A stretch of DNA of 64,000 nt from CALMFG01 sp963674805 (GTDB lineage Bacteria; Bacillota; Clostridia; Christensenellales; CALMFG01). Under the pieces are notes generated by a model, which ran no database searches, was not told the DNA's origin, and worked only from the letters and a program-made list of their open reading frames with translations. The stretch is from positions 124,001 to 188,000 of the forward strand of contig CAXXNY010000021.1 in NCBI GenBank assembly GCA_963674805.2, given 5' to 3'. A program made the translations under genes and the position numbers. Below are positions 6,963-14,500 of this stretch, piece after piece. Numbering within the stretch: position 1 is the first letter of the stretch; each line of letters begins with the position of its first letter.

Positions 6963-7345
6963 TCTTCCTCTGACCGGGATTTAAAACCAATACGATTTGG
7001 CGGTTTGGAGGGTTCTTGTTTTTCAACAGCTATCATTAAGAAATTGATTTGACTAATGTGTTGGATTAGCTCAGCACGTGAGCCATCTACAAAACCATAA
7101 AAGTGGATTAAAGATGGATTACTATATCCGAGGCTTGTGACATGTAGAATTATTGTTTGCCCGACATGAGTAAGCTTAAAAGCAATTTCGTGATTATCGT
7201 CAAGGTTTTTTTCAAAATCAGAAATAGAAGACATAAGAATATCATATTGATGATCAGCAGTTGTTTCATCAATAACCAGATCAGCCAGATCAATAATATT
7301 AGGCGCAATGGGTTTTATAAAAATATTTCCGAAATCGTCATTCAT
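6959..7345 (-). CDS. DUF6173-like protein
   Basis: A 128-aa soluble protein resembling small phage/plasmid DUF6173 proteins: the core SLIHFYGFVDGSRAELIQH is followed by a conserved-looking end with KPPNRIGFKSR. No catalytic motif is seen. ATG follows AGGAGTTAATTATTT. A minus-strand TATAAT with upstream TTGTTT at 17-base spacing lies just before it. First of three leftward genes in divergent cassettes. Confidence 0.65.
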   Translation of the reverse strand: MNDDFGNIFIKPIAPNIIDLADLVIDETTADHQYDILMSSISDFEKNLDDNHEIAFKLTHVGQTIILHVTSLGYSNPSLIHFYGFVDGSRAELIQHISQINFLMIAVEKQEPSKPPNRIGFKSRSEED

Positions 7346-7432
7346 AAATAATTAACTCCTATAAAGCAATTTACCACAATTATACAGGAGTAAATAAATA
7401 AAAACAATGACATTTAAAAAGGCGGAAGAAAA

Positions 7433-7576
7433 ATGAAACAAAAACAAAAGGAAGTACTATCTCAACGGGAAAGTGATGAACGTTTCTTAAAGAACAGTTA
7501 TAGATATCAGATAACTATTGGCTTAATCAGCATTATATTTTCTATCTCAGCAATATTGATAATACTATTGCGATGA
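7433..7576 (+). CDS. 47-aa single-TM protein
   Basis: ATG encodes a charged N-terminus (Lys/Glu/Arg-rich, about 1-25) and one C-terminal TM segment (about 26-47). This looks like a tail-anchored small membrane protein. It is the rightward partner of the first divergent cassette. The ribosome site is weak (GGCGGAAG). Confidence 0.5.
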   Translation: MKQKQKEVLSQRESDERFLKNSYRYQITIGLISIIFSISAILIILLR

Positions 7577-7585
7577 TTGATAAAA

Positions 7586-7693
7586 CTAAAGCAACGGTGC
7601 CGACAATATTCGCATAAATAGGCTGTAAACGTACATCACGCCGCTAGAGCCTAACAACTTAAATATTGTCTTTGTTACTTCATCCTTAGACAT
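7586..7693 (-). CDS. 35-aa hydrophobic peptide (putative)
   Basis: ATG at 7693 with GAGGGGTG 7 bases before it encodes 35 residues with a hydrophobic middle (GVMYVYSLFMRIL). Minus-strand TATAAT lies 31 bases upstream of the start. It is the leftward member of the second divergent cassette; no family is known. Confidence 0.4.
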   Translation of the reverse strand: MSKDEVTKTIFKLLGSSGVMYVYSLFMRILSAPLL

Positions 7694-7752
7694 ACGGAGC
7701 ACCCCTCAAAAATATTAATACAAATTATACTATAAAAAGGAGTTAATTGAAA

Positions 7753-7925
7753 ATGGATAATGAATTACGTCGATTAATATATTTGACACAAGAAAAAAAG
7801 AGCAGAAAAAACTTAATCGGCTGCTTAATAAAAAAGAAATATCAAGAGAGGATTTGCTACTAATACTGTCGACGATTGCGCTTAATCCTGATACTTATTC
7901 ACGAGAGATTTTAGAATTGATGTAA
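7753..7925 (+). CDS. Small early gene with candidate -1 frameshift
   Basis: ATG follows AAGGAG by 10 bases. In frame 0 the ORF stops after 36 aa (7861-7863). At 7794-7800 it contains A_AAA_AAG in the correct phase for -1 slippage; from 7800 the -1 frame reads on without a stop to 7925 and gives a well-formed helical sequence (NRLLNKKEISREDLLLIL), 57 aa in total. Either this is programmed frameshifting or one A has been lost from a homopolymer. The 3' end overlaps the convergent gene at 7882. Confidence 0.5.
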
Positions 7926-8169
7926 GCATGACAAAAGAAGAAACACCTTGAAATCTTTCGAGGATTTGACGCCCAGGGGCCCTCTCCCAGAGAAACACAT
8001 CGCAATTGAAAGAAGTACGAGAGGTATTTAATCCAGAAATCTCAATATCGAATGACGATGAGAGCTTTCGATAGATAACGCGTTCTAATTTGGTTAACCG
8101 GATTGAATATTCAGGACCGAGAGCATGACGCATCTCAAGTAATTTAGCAGATTTTGGCGAATTACTCAT
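7882..8169 (-). CDS. 95-aa hypothetical protein
   Basis: A 95-aa basic protein of unknown family, with GAGG 9 bases before its ATG and TATAAT on the minus strand about 31 bases upstream. Its last 44 bases overlap the rightward frameshifted ORF. It is the leftward member of the third divergent cassette. Confidence 0.45.
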   Translation of the reverse strand: MSNSPKSAKLLEMRHALGPEYSIRLTKLERVIYRKLSSSFDIEISGLNTSRTSFNCDVFLWERAPGRQILERFQGVSSFVMLTSILKSLVNKYQD

Positions 8170-8224
8170 AAACTATAAACCTCATAAATGACATAAACTA
8201 ATTATACCACAAAAAAGGAGTTAA

Positions 8225-8326
8225 TTAAATATGGATATCATCATTGATTTCTCTGGTCCATTGCTCAAAGTCTTTGACGGTAATGGTTGAAACGAATTCG
8301 GAAAAATCAGGGATGTTATTCATCAT
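8225..8326 (-). CDS. 33-aa hypothetical protein
   Basis: ATGATG at 8326 follows AGGAGG with 5 bases between, the best ribosome site in this patch. It encodes 33 mostly acidic residues (NNIPDFSEFVSTITVKDFEQ). The opposite strand holds an 18-codon ORF at 8231 behind AAAGGAG, whose leader matches that of the gene at 7753; that ORF looks like a decayed gene start. Confidence 0.45.
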   Translation of the reverse strand: MMNNIPDFSEFVSTITVKDFEQWTREINDDIHI

Positions 8327-8401
8327 GTAGCCTCCTGAATAATAGTCAATTATCAAAACAGTATATCAAGAGAAACAAACGGAATCAACAAACTTGGCCA
8401 T

Positions 8402-8740
8402 ATGAGCTTAGAAAGAGAAAGAAAGAGAATGGAAGAATTCAATCGACTAAAAAATGAGTTATTCATGAATATTGCAGACGGCTTAGCAAAGATAGAACGC
8501 TATCTTGAAGATCGAGAGAAAGCCTTAAAAGATGATGAAGTATCAAACTGTATCAAAACATATACCACTGGTGAAGCGGCAGAAATTCTTCATGTTTCAA
8601 GACAGACGCTTTCCCTTCTCGCAAAGACTGGCAAAATTAGAGCTACTAAACTTGGGCAGGGATGGATATTCAGAGAAACAGAGCTTAAGAGTTTTTTAGA
8701 AAGAGAAGAAAGAAAGAGGAGCAATCATGAAAGCGCTTAA
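8402..8740 (+). CDS. Excisionase-like HTH protein
   Basis: A 112-aa protein. A charged coiled-coil N-terminus (about 1-45) precedes a MerR-type/excisionase HTH_17 domain (about 56-105; YTTGEAAEILHVSRQTLSLL, then GWIFRETELKSFLE). Such domains bend DNA in excision or regulate early genes. The start is not certain: MSL at 8402 has a poor ribosome site, and an internal ATG at 8429 follows a purine-rich stretch. It overlaps the next gene by 14 bases. Confidence 0.7.
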   Translation: MSLERERKRMEEFNRLKNELFMNIADGLAKIERYLEDREKALKDDEVSNCIKTYTTGEAAEILHVSRQTLSLLAKTGKIRATKLGQGWIFRETELKSFLEREERKRSNHESA

Positions 8741-8972
8741 ACAAATGATATCCCGAGACCTACTAAAAGATATAGGAAAAATATTAGATAAGATTGATAA
8801 GCTCGGCCAAATCGAAACGCAAAAAGAGCTGGCGGAGATGGCGAGTGATGGCAGCTTCGGATGTCCCTCGTACTATGGACTTCCACATGAAGGCTGTAAG
8901 AACTATAACCAAGCCATGTGCCGAAGGTGCTGGCTGAAAGCATTAAACCACTCATTCGACTTATCAGAATAA
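8727..8972 (+). CDS. Cys-rich small phage protein
   Basis: An 81-aa protein with an amphipathic N-terminal helix (1-45) and four cysteines in FGCPSYYGLPHEGC and MCRRCW, a likely zinc site. No named family was recognised. ATG follows AAGAGGAG and overlaps the HTH gene, so both are in one operon. Confidence 0.6.
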   Translation: MKALKQMISRDLLKDIGKILDKIDKLGQIETQKELAEMASDGSFGCPSYYGLPHEGCKNYNQAMCRRCWLKALNHSFDLSE

Positions 8973-8979
8973 TCAAGAA

Positions 8980-9004
8980 GACCGCATCCGACATAGGTGC
9001 GGTC
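8980..9004 (+). other. Hairpin with TAGGTGCGG element
   Basis: GACCGCA (8980-8986) / TGCGGTC (8998-9004) forms a 7-bp stem with an 11-base loop just upstream of ssb. There is no T run. Its 3' arm includes a TAGGTGCGG motif found seven times in the prophage. Confidence 0.5.
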
Positions 9005-9030
9005 ATTGCACATACAAAAAAGGAGCATAC

Positions 9031-9450
9031 ATGAACCAAGCACATTTCATCGGAAGATTAACCAAGAACCCGGAACACCGGAGCACACCTAACGGTGTCG
9101 CCGTTTGTACATTTACCGTCGCAGTACCCAAGCGAAGAAACAGAGAGCAGGCAAACTATATCCAGGTGATCACATGGCGGGGACTGGCCGATAACTGCAA
9201 CCAGTATTTAAAGCAAGGAAAACAGGTTGGCGTATCCGGAGAGATTACCTCGCGAAGCTATGACGACGATAACGGCAAGCGCCACTATGTCACAGAAATT
9301 GTTGCAGATGTTGTTGACTTCTTAAGCCCTAAAGAAGATGAAGGATTCTTCCCAGGAGAAACGGCTGAACCGGAACCAGACGTGGATCCACTTTTTGGTC
9401 CGCCTACGCCATATAAACCTAAACAAGTCGTCAGGACAAGAAAAGGATGA
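9031..9450 (+). CDS. ssb: Single-stranded DNA-binding protein
   Basis: A 139-aa SSB with one OB fold (about 1-105): FIGRLTKNPEHRSTPNGVAV, FTVAV, YIQVITWRGLAD and KQVGVSGEI are standard. It coats ssDNA during phage replication. AAAAGGAG precedes ATG. The C-terminus is a short Pro/Asp/Glu linker ending in RTRKG, without the acidic DDDIPF-like tip that recruits host partners in typical SSBs. TGA overlaps the ATG of the HNH gene. Confidence 0.93.
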   Translation: MNQAHFIGRLTKNPEHRSTPNGVAVCTFTVAVPKRRNREQANYIQVITWRGLADNCNQYLKQGKQVGVSGEITSRSYDDDNGKRHYVTEIVADVVDFLSPKEDEGFFPGETAEPEPDVDPLFGPPTPYKPKQVVRTRKG

Positions 9451-9749
9451 GTAAGCGGTCAAAGGCGTGCGCCATTTCTCCAAAGGTGAAGCAGGCCGTA
9501 TATGAGAGGGACAAAGGCCGGTGCATTATCTGCGGCAGAAACGGAATCCCTAACGCCCATTATATACGCAGGTCGCAGGGCGGACTCGGCATTGAACAGA
9601 ACGTGGTGACCTTGTGCCAGACCTGCCACCACCGGTTTGATAACGGGGATAAGCGAAAAGAAATAGGTGCGGTCATCGCGGACTACTTAAAACGACAGTA
9701 TCCGGGATGGGATAAAGAAGATGTGATTTTCCGAAAGGGCAGTACATGA
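9447..9749 (+). CDS. HNH endonuclease (early region)
   Basis: A 100-aa protein with zinc-binding CIICG and CQTCHHRF and the HNH core NAHYIRRSQGGLG...N. It lies between ssb and a coiled-coil gene with ATGA overlaps at both ends, so it is part of the early operon rather than a free homing enzyme. Possible roles are DNA repair or recombination processing in replication. Confidence 0.85.
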   Translation: MSKRSKACAISPKVKQAVYERDKGRCIICGRNGIPNAHYIRRSQGGLGIEQNVVTLCQTCHHRFDNGDKRKEIGAVIADYLKRQYPGWDKEDVIFRKGST

Positions 9750-10078
9750 GCGGACAGAGTTTGCAGGCAGCACTTGAAGAAACAATAAAAAACGCCAAAC
9801 AATCGCTTGCTGAATCAAGAGTACAAGGGGAACTTCGCTCACAAAAGGACCGTGAGTATAAGATGGCTGTTGCAAAGGCAATCCGGGAAGAGAAAGCGGT
9901 AGGTACACCGGCCACTTTGATAATCAACCTTGTTAAGGGCCGTGAGGATATTGCCAAACTGGCATTTGAGCGCGATACGGCTGAGGTCATGTATAAAACT
10001 GCGCTTGAAGCGGTCAACCTAAGAAAAAAAGAAGCGGACGGGCTAAGAGAACAAATAGAAAGGGAGTATAGAGGATGA
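9746..10078 (+). CDS. Coiled-coil early phage protein
   Basis: A 110-aa highly charged helical protein (coiled coil about 70-108). No enzyme motif. It overlaps its neighbours by 4 bases on both sides. Similar small helical proteins lie in early operons of Firmicutes phages; function unknown. Confidence 0.6.
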   Translation: MSGQSLQAALEETIKNAKQSLAESRVQGELRSQKDREYKMAVAKAIREEKAVGTPATLIINLVKGREDIAKLAFERDTAEVMYKTALEAVNLRKKEADGLREQIEREYRG

Positions 10079-10377
10079 TTGATTATAAAAAGTTATGGGA
10101 AAGAATCCCTGTTGGCAAAAATAACGCGGTTAAACTTGAAGAGTTAACAGAGCTGCTCGGATGTGGCTCAACCAGGCAAGCGCGCAAGGATATCGAAGAA
10201 ATGATTTACAACGATCTTATTGTCTGCAATCTTCGCGCGGGGTATTTTCGCCCGGGTAATTTAAAGGAGCTAAAGGCATATCATAAAATAATTTCGTCCT
10301 ATAAAAAGAAACTGCTGAAAAAGGAATACAGGCTGAAAAAAGCGATAGACGAGGAAACATACGTAATTTGCTGGTAA
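10075..10377 (+). CDS. Winged-helix-like early protein
   Basis: A 100-aa basic protein. The pattern KLEELTELLGCGSTRQARKD followed by a short beta hairpin (LRAGYFRPG) suggests a winged-helix DNA-binding domain, with a Lys-rich helical end (about 75-95). It starts by ATGA overlap and stands just before the replication initiator. Confidence 0.6.
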   Translation: MIDYKKLWERIPVGKNNAVKLEELTELLGCGSTRQARKDIEEMIYNDLIVCNLRAGYFRPGNLKELKAYHKIISSYKKKLLKKEYRLKKAIDEETYVICW

Positions 10378-10424
10378 GCGCGCCACAGCCCCCAAATTCT
10401 CATTTATAAACGAAGGAAATAGAT

Positions 10425-11138
10425 ATGGAACAACAACAAAGCTACTATGCCATAATACCGGCGACAGTCAGATACGACGATGACCTTATCAGCGGAGCCA
10501 AGCTCCTGTATGGGGAGATCACCGTACTCACACATAGGCGCGGATATTGCTTTGCGTCGAACAGTTATTTCGCTGACCTTTACGGTGTGTCCATTGGAAC
10601 AATCAAGCGGTGGATTAAGCTGTTGGTTCAAAAAGAGTATATTCGATCTGTCGTCGTCTTTCACGACGGCAGCAAGTGCGTGAAAGAACGCCAACTGTAT
10701 ATTAATGACGTCCCGAAGGTGGTATCAGAAATGGACGGGGTGGTATCAGAAATGAACCGACCTGGTATCAAAAATGAACCGAGGGGTGGTATCAAAAATG
10801 TGCCAGATAATAATACAAGTATTAATACTACAGTTAATAAAAAGAGAGGGCCCTCTTTTGAAAAACCTTCTCTTGATGATATTTCTGAATACTGCAAAGA
10901 ACGAAGCAACGGCATCAGCCCGCAACAGTTTTATGACTTTTATGAATCCAAAGGCTGGATGGTCGGCAAAACCAAGATGAAAGACTGGAAAGCGTGTATC
11001 AGAACATGGGAGAACCGGCAGAAGGAAGACTCGAAGCAGAACCCGAAAATCAACCGGGATTATATAACGCGGGATTATTCACCTGAGGAATTTCAAAATG
11101 ACCTGGACACAATAGAATTTATTGATGAAGACGAATAA
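10425..11138 (+). CDS. Phage replication initiator (HTH_36 type)
   Basis: A 237-aa protein. The N-terminal HTH_36/RepO-like domain (about 8-100: YYAIIPATVRYDDDLISGAK, then SNSYFADLYGVSIGTIKRWI) binds the origin. A low-complexity linker (100-145) is encoded by four DNA iterons. The C-terminal part (about 148-205; FYDFYESKGW...MKDWKACIRTWENR) matches the DnaD-tail/replisome-organizer pattern that contacts host replication proteins. No helicase loader follows, so the host loader must be recruited. AAGGAAATAG precedes ATG. Confidence 0.85.
   Translation: MEQQQSYYAIIPATVRYDDDLISGAKLLYGEITVLTHRRGYCFASNSYFADLYGVSIGTIKRWIKLLVQKEYIRSVVVFHDGSKCVKERQLYINDVPKVVSEMDGVVSEMNRPGIKNEPRGGIKNVPDNNTSINTTVNKKRGPSFEKPSLDDISEYCKERSNGISPQQFYDFYESKGWMVGKTKMKDWKACIRTWENRQKEDSKQNPKINRDYITRDYSPEEFQNDLDTIEFIDEDE
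10721..10847 (+). other. Putative phage replication origin
   Basis: Four 13-base iterons GGTATCARAAATG lie at 10721, 10742, 10764 and 10788, spaced 21-24 bases, about two helical turns. They are inside the initiator gene and are followed by an AT-rich stretch (10807-10847). This mirrors the lambda O/ori layout. Confidence 0.7.
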
Positions 11139-11142
11139 AAAG

Positions 11143-11160
11143 AACGACCCGAAGGCCGTT
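11143..11160 (+). other. Hairpin after replication gene
   Basis: AACGACC / GGCCGTT with a CGAA loop forms a 7-bp stem with one mismatch, 5 bases after the initiator stop. It lacks a T run, so it may protect mRNA rather than end it. A degenerate form lies near 11602-11617. Confidence 0.4.
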
Positions 11161-11255
11161 AAAGATGGGGGATAGTACGAAATGCTGTTTATTACAGCAA
11201 ATATATAATAAATCTTAAAATAATATACACTCTAAGCTTAACTGCGTTTGGAAAC

Positions 11256-11441
11256 CTAATTTAAATAGCTGGGTTCCTTGATGGTGGCCGATGATGCTTT
11301 TCGTTTAAGCTCAAGAATTGCCTTCATTGCAGCATCCCTGCTGGTAAACGACTTACTGCGGCAAAGAATAGAATCATTATCTTTTAAAGTAATTGTGAAG
11401 TGAAAGTCATTAGGTGCGTAGTTATAGAGTTCAAAATACAT
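11256..11441 (-). CDS. DUF1508/YegP-like small protein
   Basis: A 61-aa protein starting at MYFELY; GGGAGG 7 bases before favours this start over one five codons upstream. The pattern FELY...FHFTITLKDN, ILCRSKSFTSRDAAMKAILELK resembles the DUF1508 (YegP) beta-beta-alpha repeat. Encoded against the early operon, like other small leftward genes here. Confidence 0.6.
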   Translation of the reverse strand: MYFELYNYAPNDFHFTITLKDNDSILCRSKSFTSRDAAMKAILELKRKASSATIKEPSYLN

Positions 11442-11631
11442 GACAGTACCTCCCAAAGAATTTCTCTATAAAGAGTATAGCAAGAAAATGTTGCGGACAG
11501 ATTGCATAATTATATATTTAGTATTGCGAACGAAAATAAGAGTGAAAAAGGAATAATAATATTGATTCGGGAACAAATCAACATAGGTGCGGATAATAAA
11601 AAACGTCCCGAAAGCCGAATATAGTGAGAAG

Positions 11632-11805
11632 TTAGTTAGAATGACGATTCTCATGATTATCATGTAACCTAATAAGCTTCAAGTAAACTTCTTCGATATA
11701 GCTTCCAGTATCCGCACCAGATTGTTGATTAGCAGGTACAGATGAACTTTGAACCTTTGATACAGTAACATTGACAGCGAGCTTCATTAATTCCTCGTAG
11801 GACAT
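11632..11805 (-). CDS. 57-aa phage protein
   Basis: ATG at 11805 follows AAAGGAG by 7 bases. It encodes 57 residues: a helix (SYEELMKLAVNVTVSKV), a Gln/Ser/Pro linker and a second helix (IEEVYLKLIRLHDNH). This looks like the short helical proteins of Clostridia prophages. No function is known. It lies on the strand opposite the early operon, in a region otherwise without genes. Confidence 0.6.
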   Translation of the reverse strand: MSYEELMKLAVNVTVSKVQSSSVPANQQSGADTGSYIEEVYLKLIRLHDNHENRHSN

Positions 11806-11936
11806 AGGGGGCTCCTTTCAAAAAGCACTTATATATCAACAGTACACCTTTTAAAGGGAATATACAAACAAACAACAAGTGAACAATTACGAGGAAGCAA
11901 TAAAAAGAAATAGGTGCGTAAAAGAAAGGAACGAAC

Positions 11937-12374
11937 ATGCAGTCAAAGAAGATACCGACACTCAACAGCTCAATGAACCGCTGGATACATCGAATCAAAC
12001 GGATCTACAAGAAAGACGGAAACAAAAAAAGAATAAAAATAAAAAGTCAAAGAAAAACCTTCAGATTAACCATAAACAAATACGTAGAAATAACGGGAAA
12101 GAAACACTTTCCTGGAAAAATAGAAGGCATAACAGCCATAGGGAGTGGAGACGGAACAAAGAACAGCGGAATAGCCATCATGTACGGATATATCCTGCTG
12201 ATCAATTCCATATTCCCAAAGTACACGGACAAGGACATCCAATACGTTCTAAAACAGTTAAAGCTTATAGGAAAAAAACGGATCCAAAACAACAGCCAAA
12301 TAACGGTACACGGAGTAACCTTCTGGGTAAAGAAAAACGAAGCAGGGACAATGCTGTCGTGTACGCCAATATAA
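11937..12374 (+). CDS. 145-aa basic phage protein
   Basis: A very basic N-terminus (Lys/Arg-rich, about 1-50) and a mixed alpha/beta remainder (YTDKDIQYVLKQLKLIGKKR, then a beta hairpin ITVHGVTFWVKKNE). AAAGGA precedes ATG by 7 bases. The overlapping ORF from 11879 in another frame is Lys/Arg/Asn-rich and looks like a shadow. The basic charge suggests nucleic-acid binding; family unknown. Confidence 0.5.
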   Translation: MQSKKIPTLNSSMNRWIHRIKRIYKKDGNKKRIKIKSQRKTFRLTINKYVEITGKKHFPGKIEGITAIGSGDGTKNSGIAIMYGYILLINSIFPKYTDKDIQYVLKQLKLIGKKRIQNNSQITVHGVTFWVKKNEAGTMLSCTPI

Positions 12375-12473
12375 GAACCACACCAAATTAGGTGCGGTAA
12401 AGACAGATGGAAAGGATAAACCAATAGAGAGAATAAAACGACATAGGTGCGGAGTTTTACGCAGGAGGGGTTA

Positions 12474-12926
12474 ATGACAGAAGTCGAAAGATATTTATAC
12501 CGATACCGGAACTTAGAGCGGATGAAAAAGATTCTTGAAAACGAGTTGAGAGACGCGACCGAAGAATACCGAACACAGCAGGAGAGCCTATTGATGCCGG
12601 TCAAACCGGCAGAGGTTAAGACATCTAAAACGAATAAGATCACCGACCCGGTGCAAGATGCGGTGATTAAGATTATAGATGTGTATCGAAAACGAATTGA
12701 TCGCATTGCCAACGAACTGCAGTTAGTGAGTGGAGAACAACAGAGCATACTTGATACAGTTAAGCAAGCAGGGCTGTCTGTACCCGAAGAATCATATATA
12801 CGTTATCGGTATTTTAAGTGTATGAGTGCGTGCGTAACAGCGCAACGGATTGGATACTGTGAGAGGTGGGCGCAGCGGTATAAGAATAGTGCGCTTGGGA
12901 AAATAAAAAAGCATTTATCAAATTAA
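12474..12926 (+). CDS. Putative late transcription regulator (ArpU/RinA-like)
   Basis: A 150-aa protein. Start at 12474 is chosen because AGGAGGGG lies 3-10 bases before. It is helical, with IDVYRKRIDRIANELQ in the middle and a sigma-70 region-4-like end (ESYIRYRYFKCMSACVTAQRIGYCERWAQRYKN). In size and position (last early gene, before the packaging module) it fits the RinA/ArpU family, which turns on late genes. Confidence 0.65.
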   Translation: MTEVERYLYRYRNLERMKKILENELRDATEEYRTQQESLLMPVKPAEVKTSKTNKITDPVQDAVIKIIDVYRKRIDRIANELQLVSGEQQSILDTVKQAGLSVPEESYIRYRYFKCMSACVTAQRIGYCERWAQRYKNSALGKIKKHLSN

Positions 12927-12974
12927 TAGAGGCTGCGATAAATAGGAATAGAAACAATAATTGACCGATGATAA

Positions 12975-13003
12975 TTGAACGGTGCTGTTTTACATGGTAG
13001 AAT
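12975..13003 (+). promoter_or_regulatory. Promoter of moron gene
   Basis: TTGAAC (12975-12980), a 17-base spacer and TAGAAT (12998-13003) lie 113 bases upstream of the glycosyltransferase-like gene, which would let it be expressed apart from lytic control. Confidence 0.45.
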
Positions 13004-13115
13004 GAAGAGGTTCATCATTTAAATTTTTGTATTTAAACATAAAAAAATATTGATATATAATGTGAGATTCAGGCAATGAATTAATCTAAAGAGTGCGTTT
13101 AAAGGACGTGATAGA

Positions 13116-14393
13116 GTGCAAAATGGTAACAGCATTAACGTTGGAATTGGATTTGCAACTGGTAGAAAGAATTTTCAACGAATACTAAAAACAAACATTC
13201 AAACGTGGAAAGAATCAGGACTAGTAGATAATAAAAAGATTAGCTTAAATCTATTTGTTGCATATGATTTAAGCTATAACAAAACGAAAATATCAGACTA
13301 TACCAATATGCATCAAAGCTTAGTTGAACAGATTGATAGCAGTGAGTTTATTGGGACCGAGACAAAAGATAGGGAAGTTGCGTATCTGATTAGAGAAAAC
13401 GTGCTCACAGAGGGAGAAGCACTACTGATTTTTAACAGAGGGTATGCAGCAAAACGAAATGCAGTGCTTTATAGCGCAATAAAAAAAAATATGGATTGCG
13501 TTATTTTTTTGGATGACGATGAATATCCGATGGCGGTAACCAATAGTTATGATAAAATTCTTTGGGGTGGTCAACATATACTATACCATCATCTTAATTT
13601 TATTTCACAAGCAGACATAACATATGGATACCATTGCGGTTATATTTCTCCTATTCCGTATTTAGAATTTAATAGTGTTTTGAGCCAGTCAACCTTTCGA
13701 TCTTTTATCGAGGCAATTAGCAATGATATCATCAATTGGGAAACGCTGAAAAATGTCATGAAAAACGGTGGAGTTACTTATGCTGAAAAAAAGATATTAG
13801 CAAGTAAACTGCCAATTGAAATACAAGAAGTGAATCATGCAAAATTTATTTCGGGTTCAAATTTGTGCATTAACTTATCTGACCCTTGCCGAGTTTTCCC
13901 TTTTTATAATCCACCAAATGCAAGGGGTGAGGATACTTTTTTAGGTACCTGTCTTGGCGAGAGAAAAGTATTGCGCGTACCCGTTTATGCATTCCATGAT
14001 GGATTCTCCACATATAATGATCTTCTGCATGGTGTTCTTCCAATAAGATTAAAATTCATTAAAGCAGATACAGAAAAAATCAAAAAACGTTTTTATAAAG
14101 CCTGTATAGGCTGGATTCGCTATAAACCTTTGTTATTGTATATTACAGATAGTAAAAGCTATGAAGAGAAGATTGACGTGATTCGTAATCAGTTGAATGA
14201 AACCTTACCTCAAATTTGTGCGTTTTTTGATGATTGCGATTTTATGAATATACTTGTTGAGCTAGAAAAATACAATAGAAATGTCAAGAAGCATTATGAA
14301 AATTTTTTAGAGACGCAGCGCATCTGGTCAAAAATAATGAGGCATTTTGCAAGTATTAACCAAAATGCGGGTTTTTTAAATACTTCCGATTAG
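13116..14393 (+). CDS. Glycosyltransferase-like moron
   Basis: A 425-aa soluble protein with GT-A features: a DXD-like cluster FLDDDEYPM (about residues 130-138) that could bind metal and sugar nucleotide, and NARGEDTFLG followed by FHDGFS in the C-terminal half. It starts at GTG after AAAGGA. The codon and base composition is much more AT-rich than in the structural genes that follow, with its own promoter before it. It is probably a recent moron that alters host surface sugars (lysogenic conversion). No exact GT family is assigned. Confidence 0.6.
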   Translation: MQNGNSINVGIGFATGRKNFQRILKTNIQTWKESGLVDNKKISLNLFVAYDLSYNKTKISDYTNMHQSLVEQIDSSEFIGTETKDREVAYLIRENVLTEGEALLIFNRGYAAKRNAVLYSAIKKNMDCVIFLDDDEYPMAVTNSYDKILWGGQHILYHHLNFISQADITYGYHCGYISPIPYLEFNSVLSQSTFRSFIEAISNDIINWETLKNVMKNGGVTYAEKKILASKLPIEIQEVNHAKFISGSNLCINLSDPCRVFPFYNPPNARGEDTFLGTCLGERKVLRVPVYAFHDGFSTYNDLLHGVLPIRLKFIKADTEKIKKRFYKACIGWIRYKPLLLYITDSKSYEEKIDVIRNQLNETLPQICAFFDDCDFMNILVELEKYNRNVKKHYENFLETQRIWSKIMRHFASINQNAGFLNTSD

Positions 14394-14500
14394 TTCCGAT
14401 TTTTTCATATATACTTAACAGTGTGAAGGCTTGGGTTACGCAGCTTAGTATCTAATAAAGTTCTTCTGTGGTATACTAGTTTAGCATTACAGGAGATATA

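Noticed and set aside
8231..8287. 18-codon ORF with AAAGGAG
   Set aside because: Too short to call; the leader is a copy of the one at 7753, so it is described as a decayed gene start, while the opposite strand holds a better ORF.
11466..11663. 65-codon minus-strand ORF
   Set aside because: Hydrophobic but no ribosome site, and it overlaps the end of the better-supported 57-aa gene at 11632.
11729..11998. 89-codon minus-strand ORF
   Set aside because: Cys/Phe-rich reading that overlaps the 57-aa gene in another frame and has no ribosome site.
11879..12391. Overlapping 170-codon ORF beside the 145-aa gene
   Set aside because: GTG start with no ribosome site and a composition of Lys, Arg, Asn and Gln typical of an out-of-frame reading; the other frame has AAAGGA and a protein-like pattern.
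12047..12748. 233-codon ORF on the minus strand
   Set aside because: It is antisense to two supported genes, Ser/Phe/Cys-rich, with no ribosome site.
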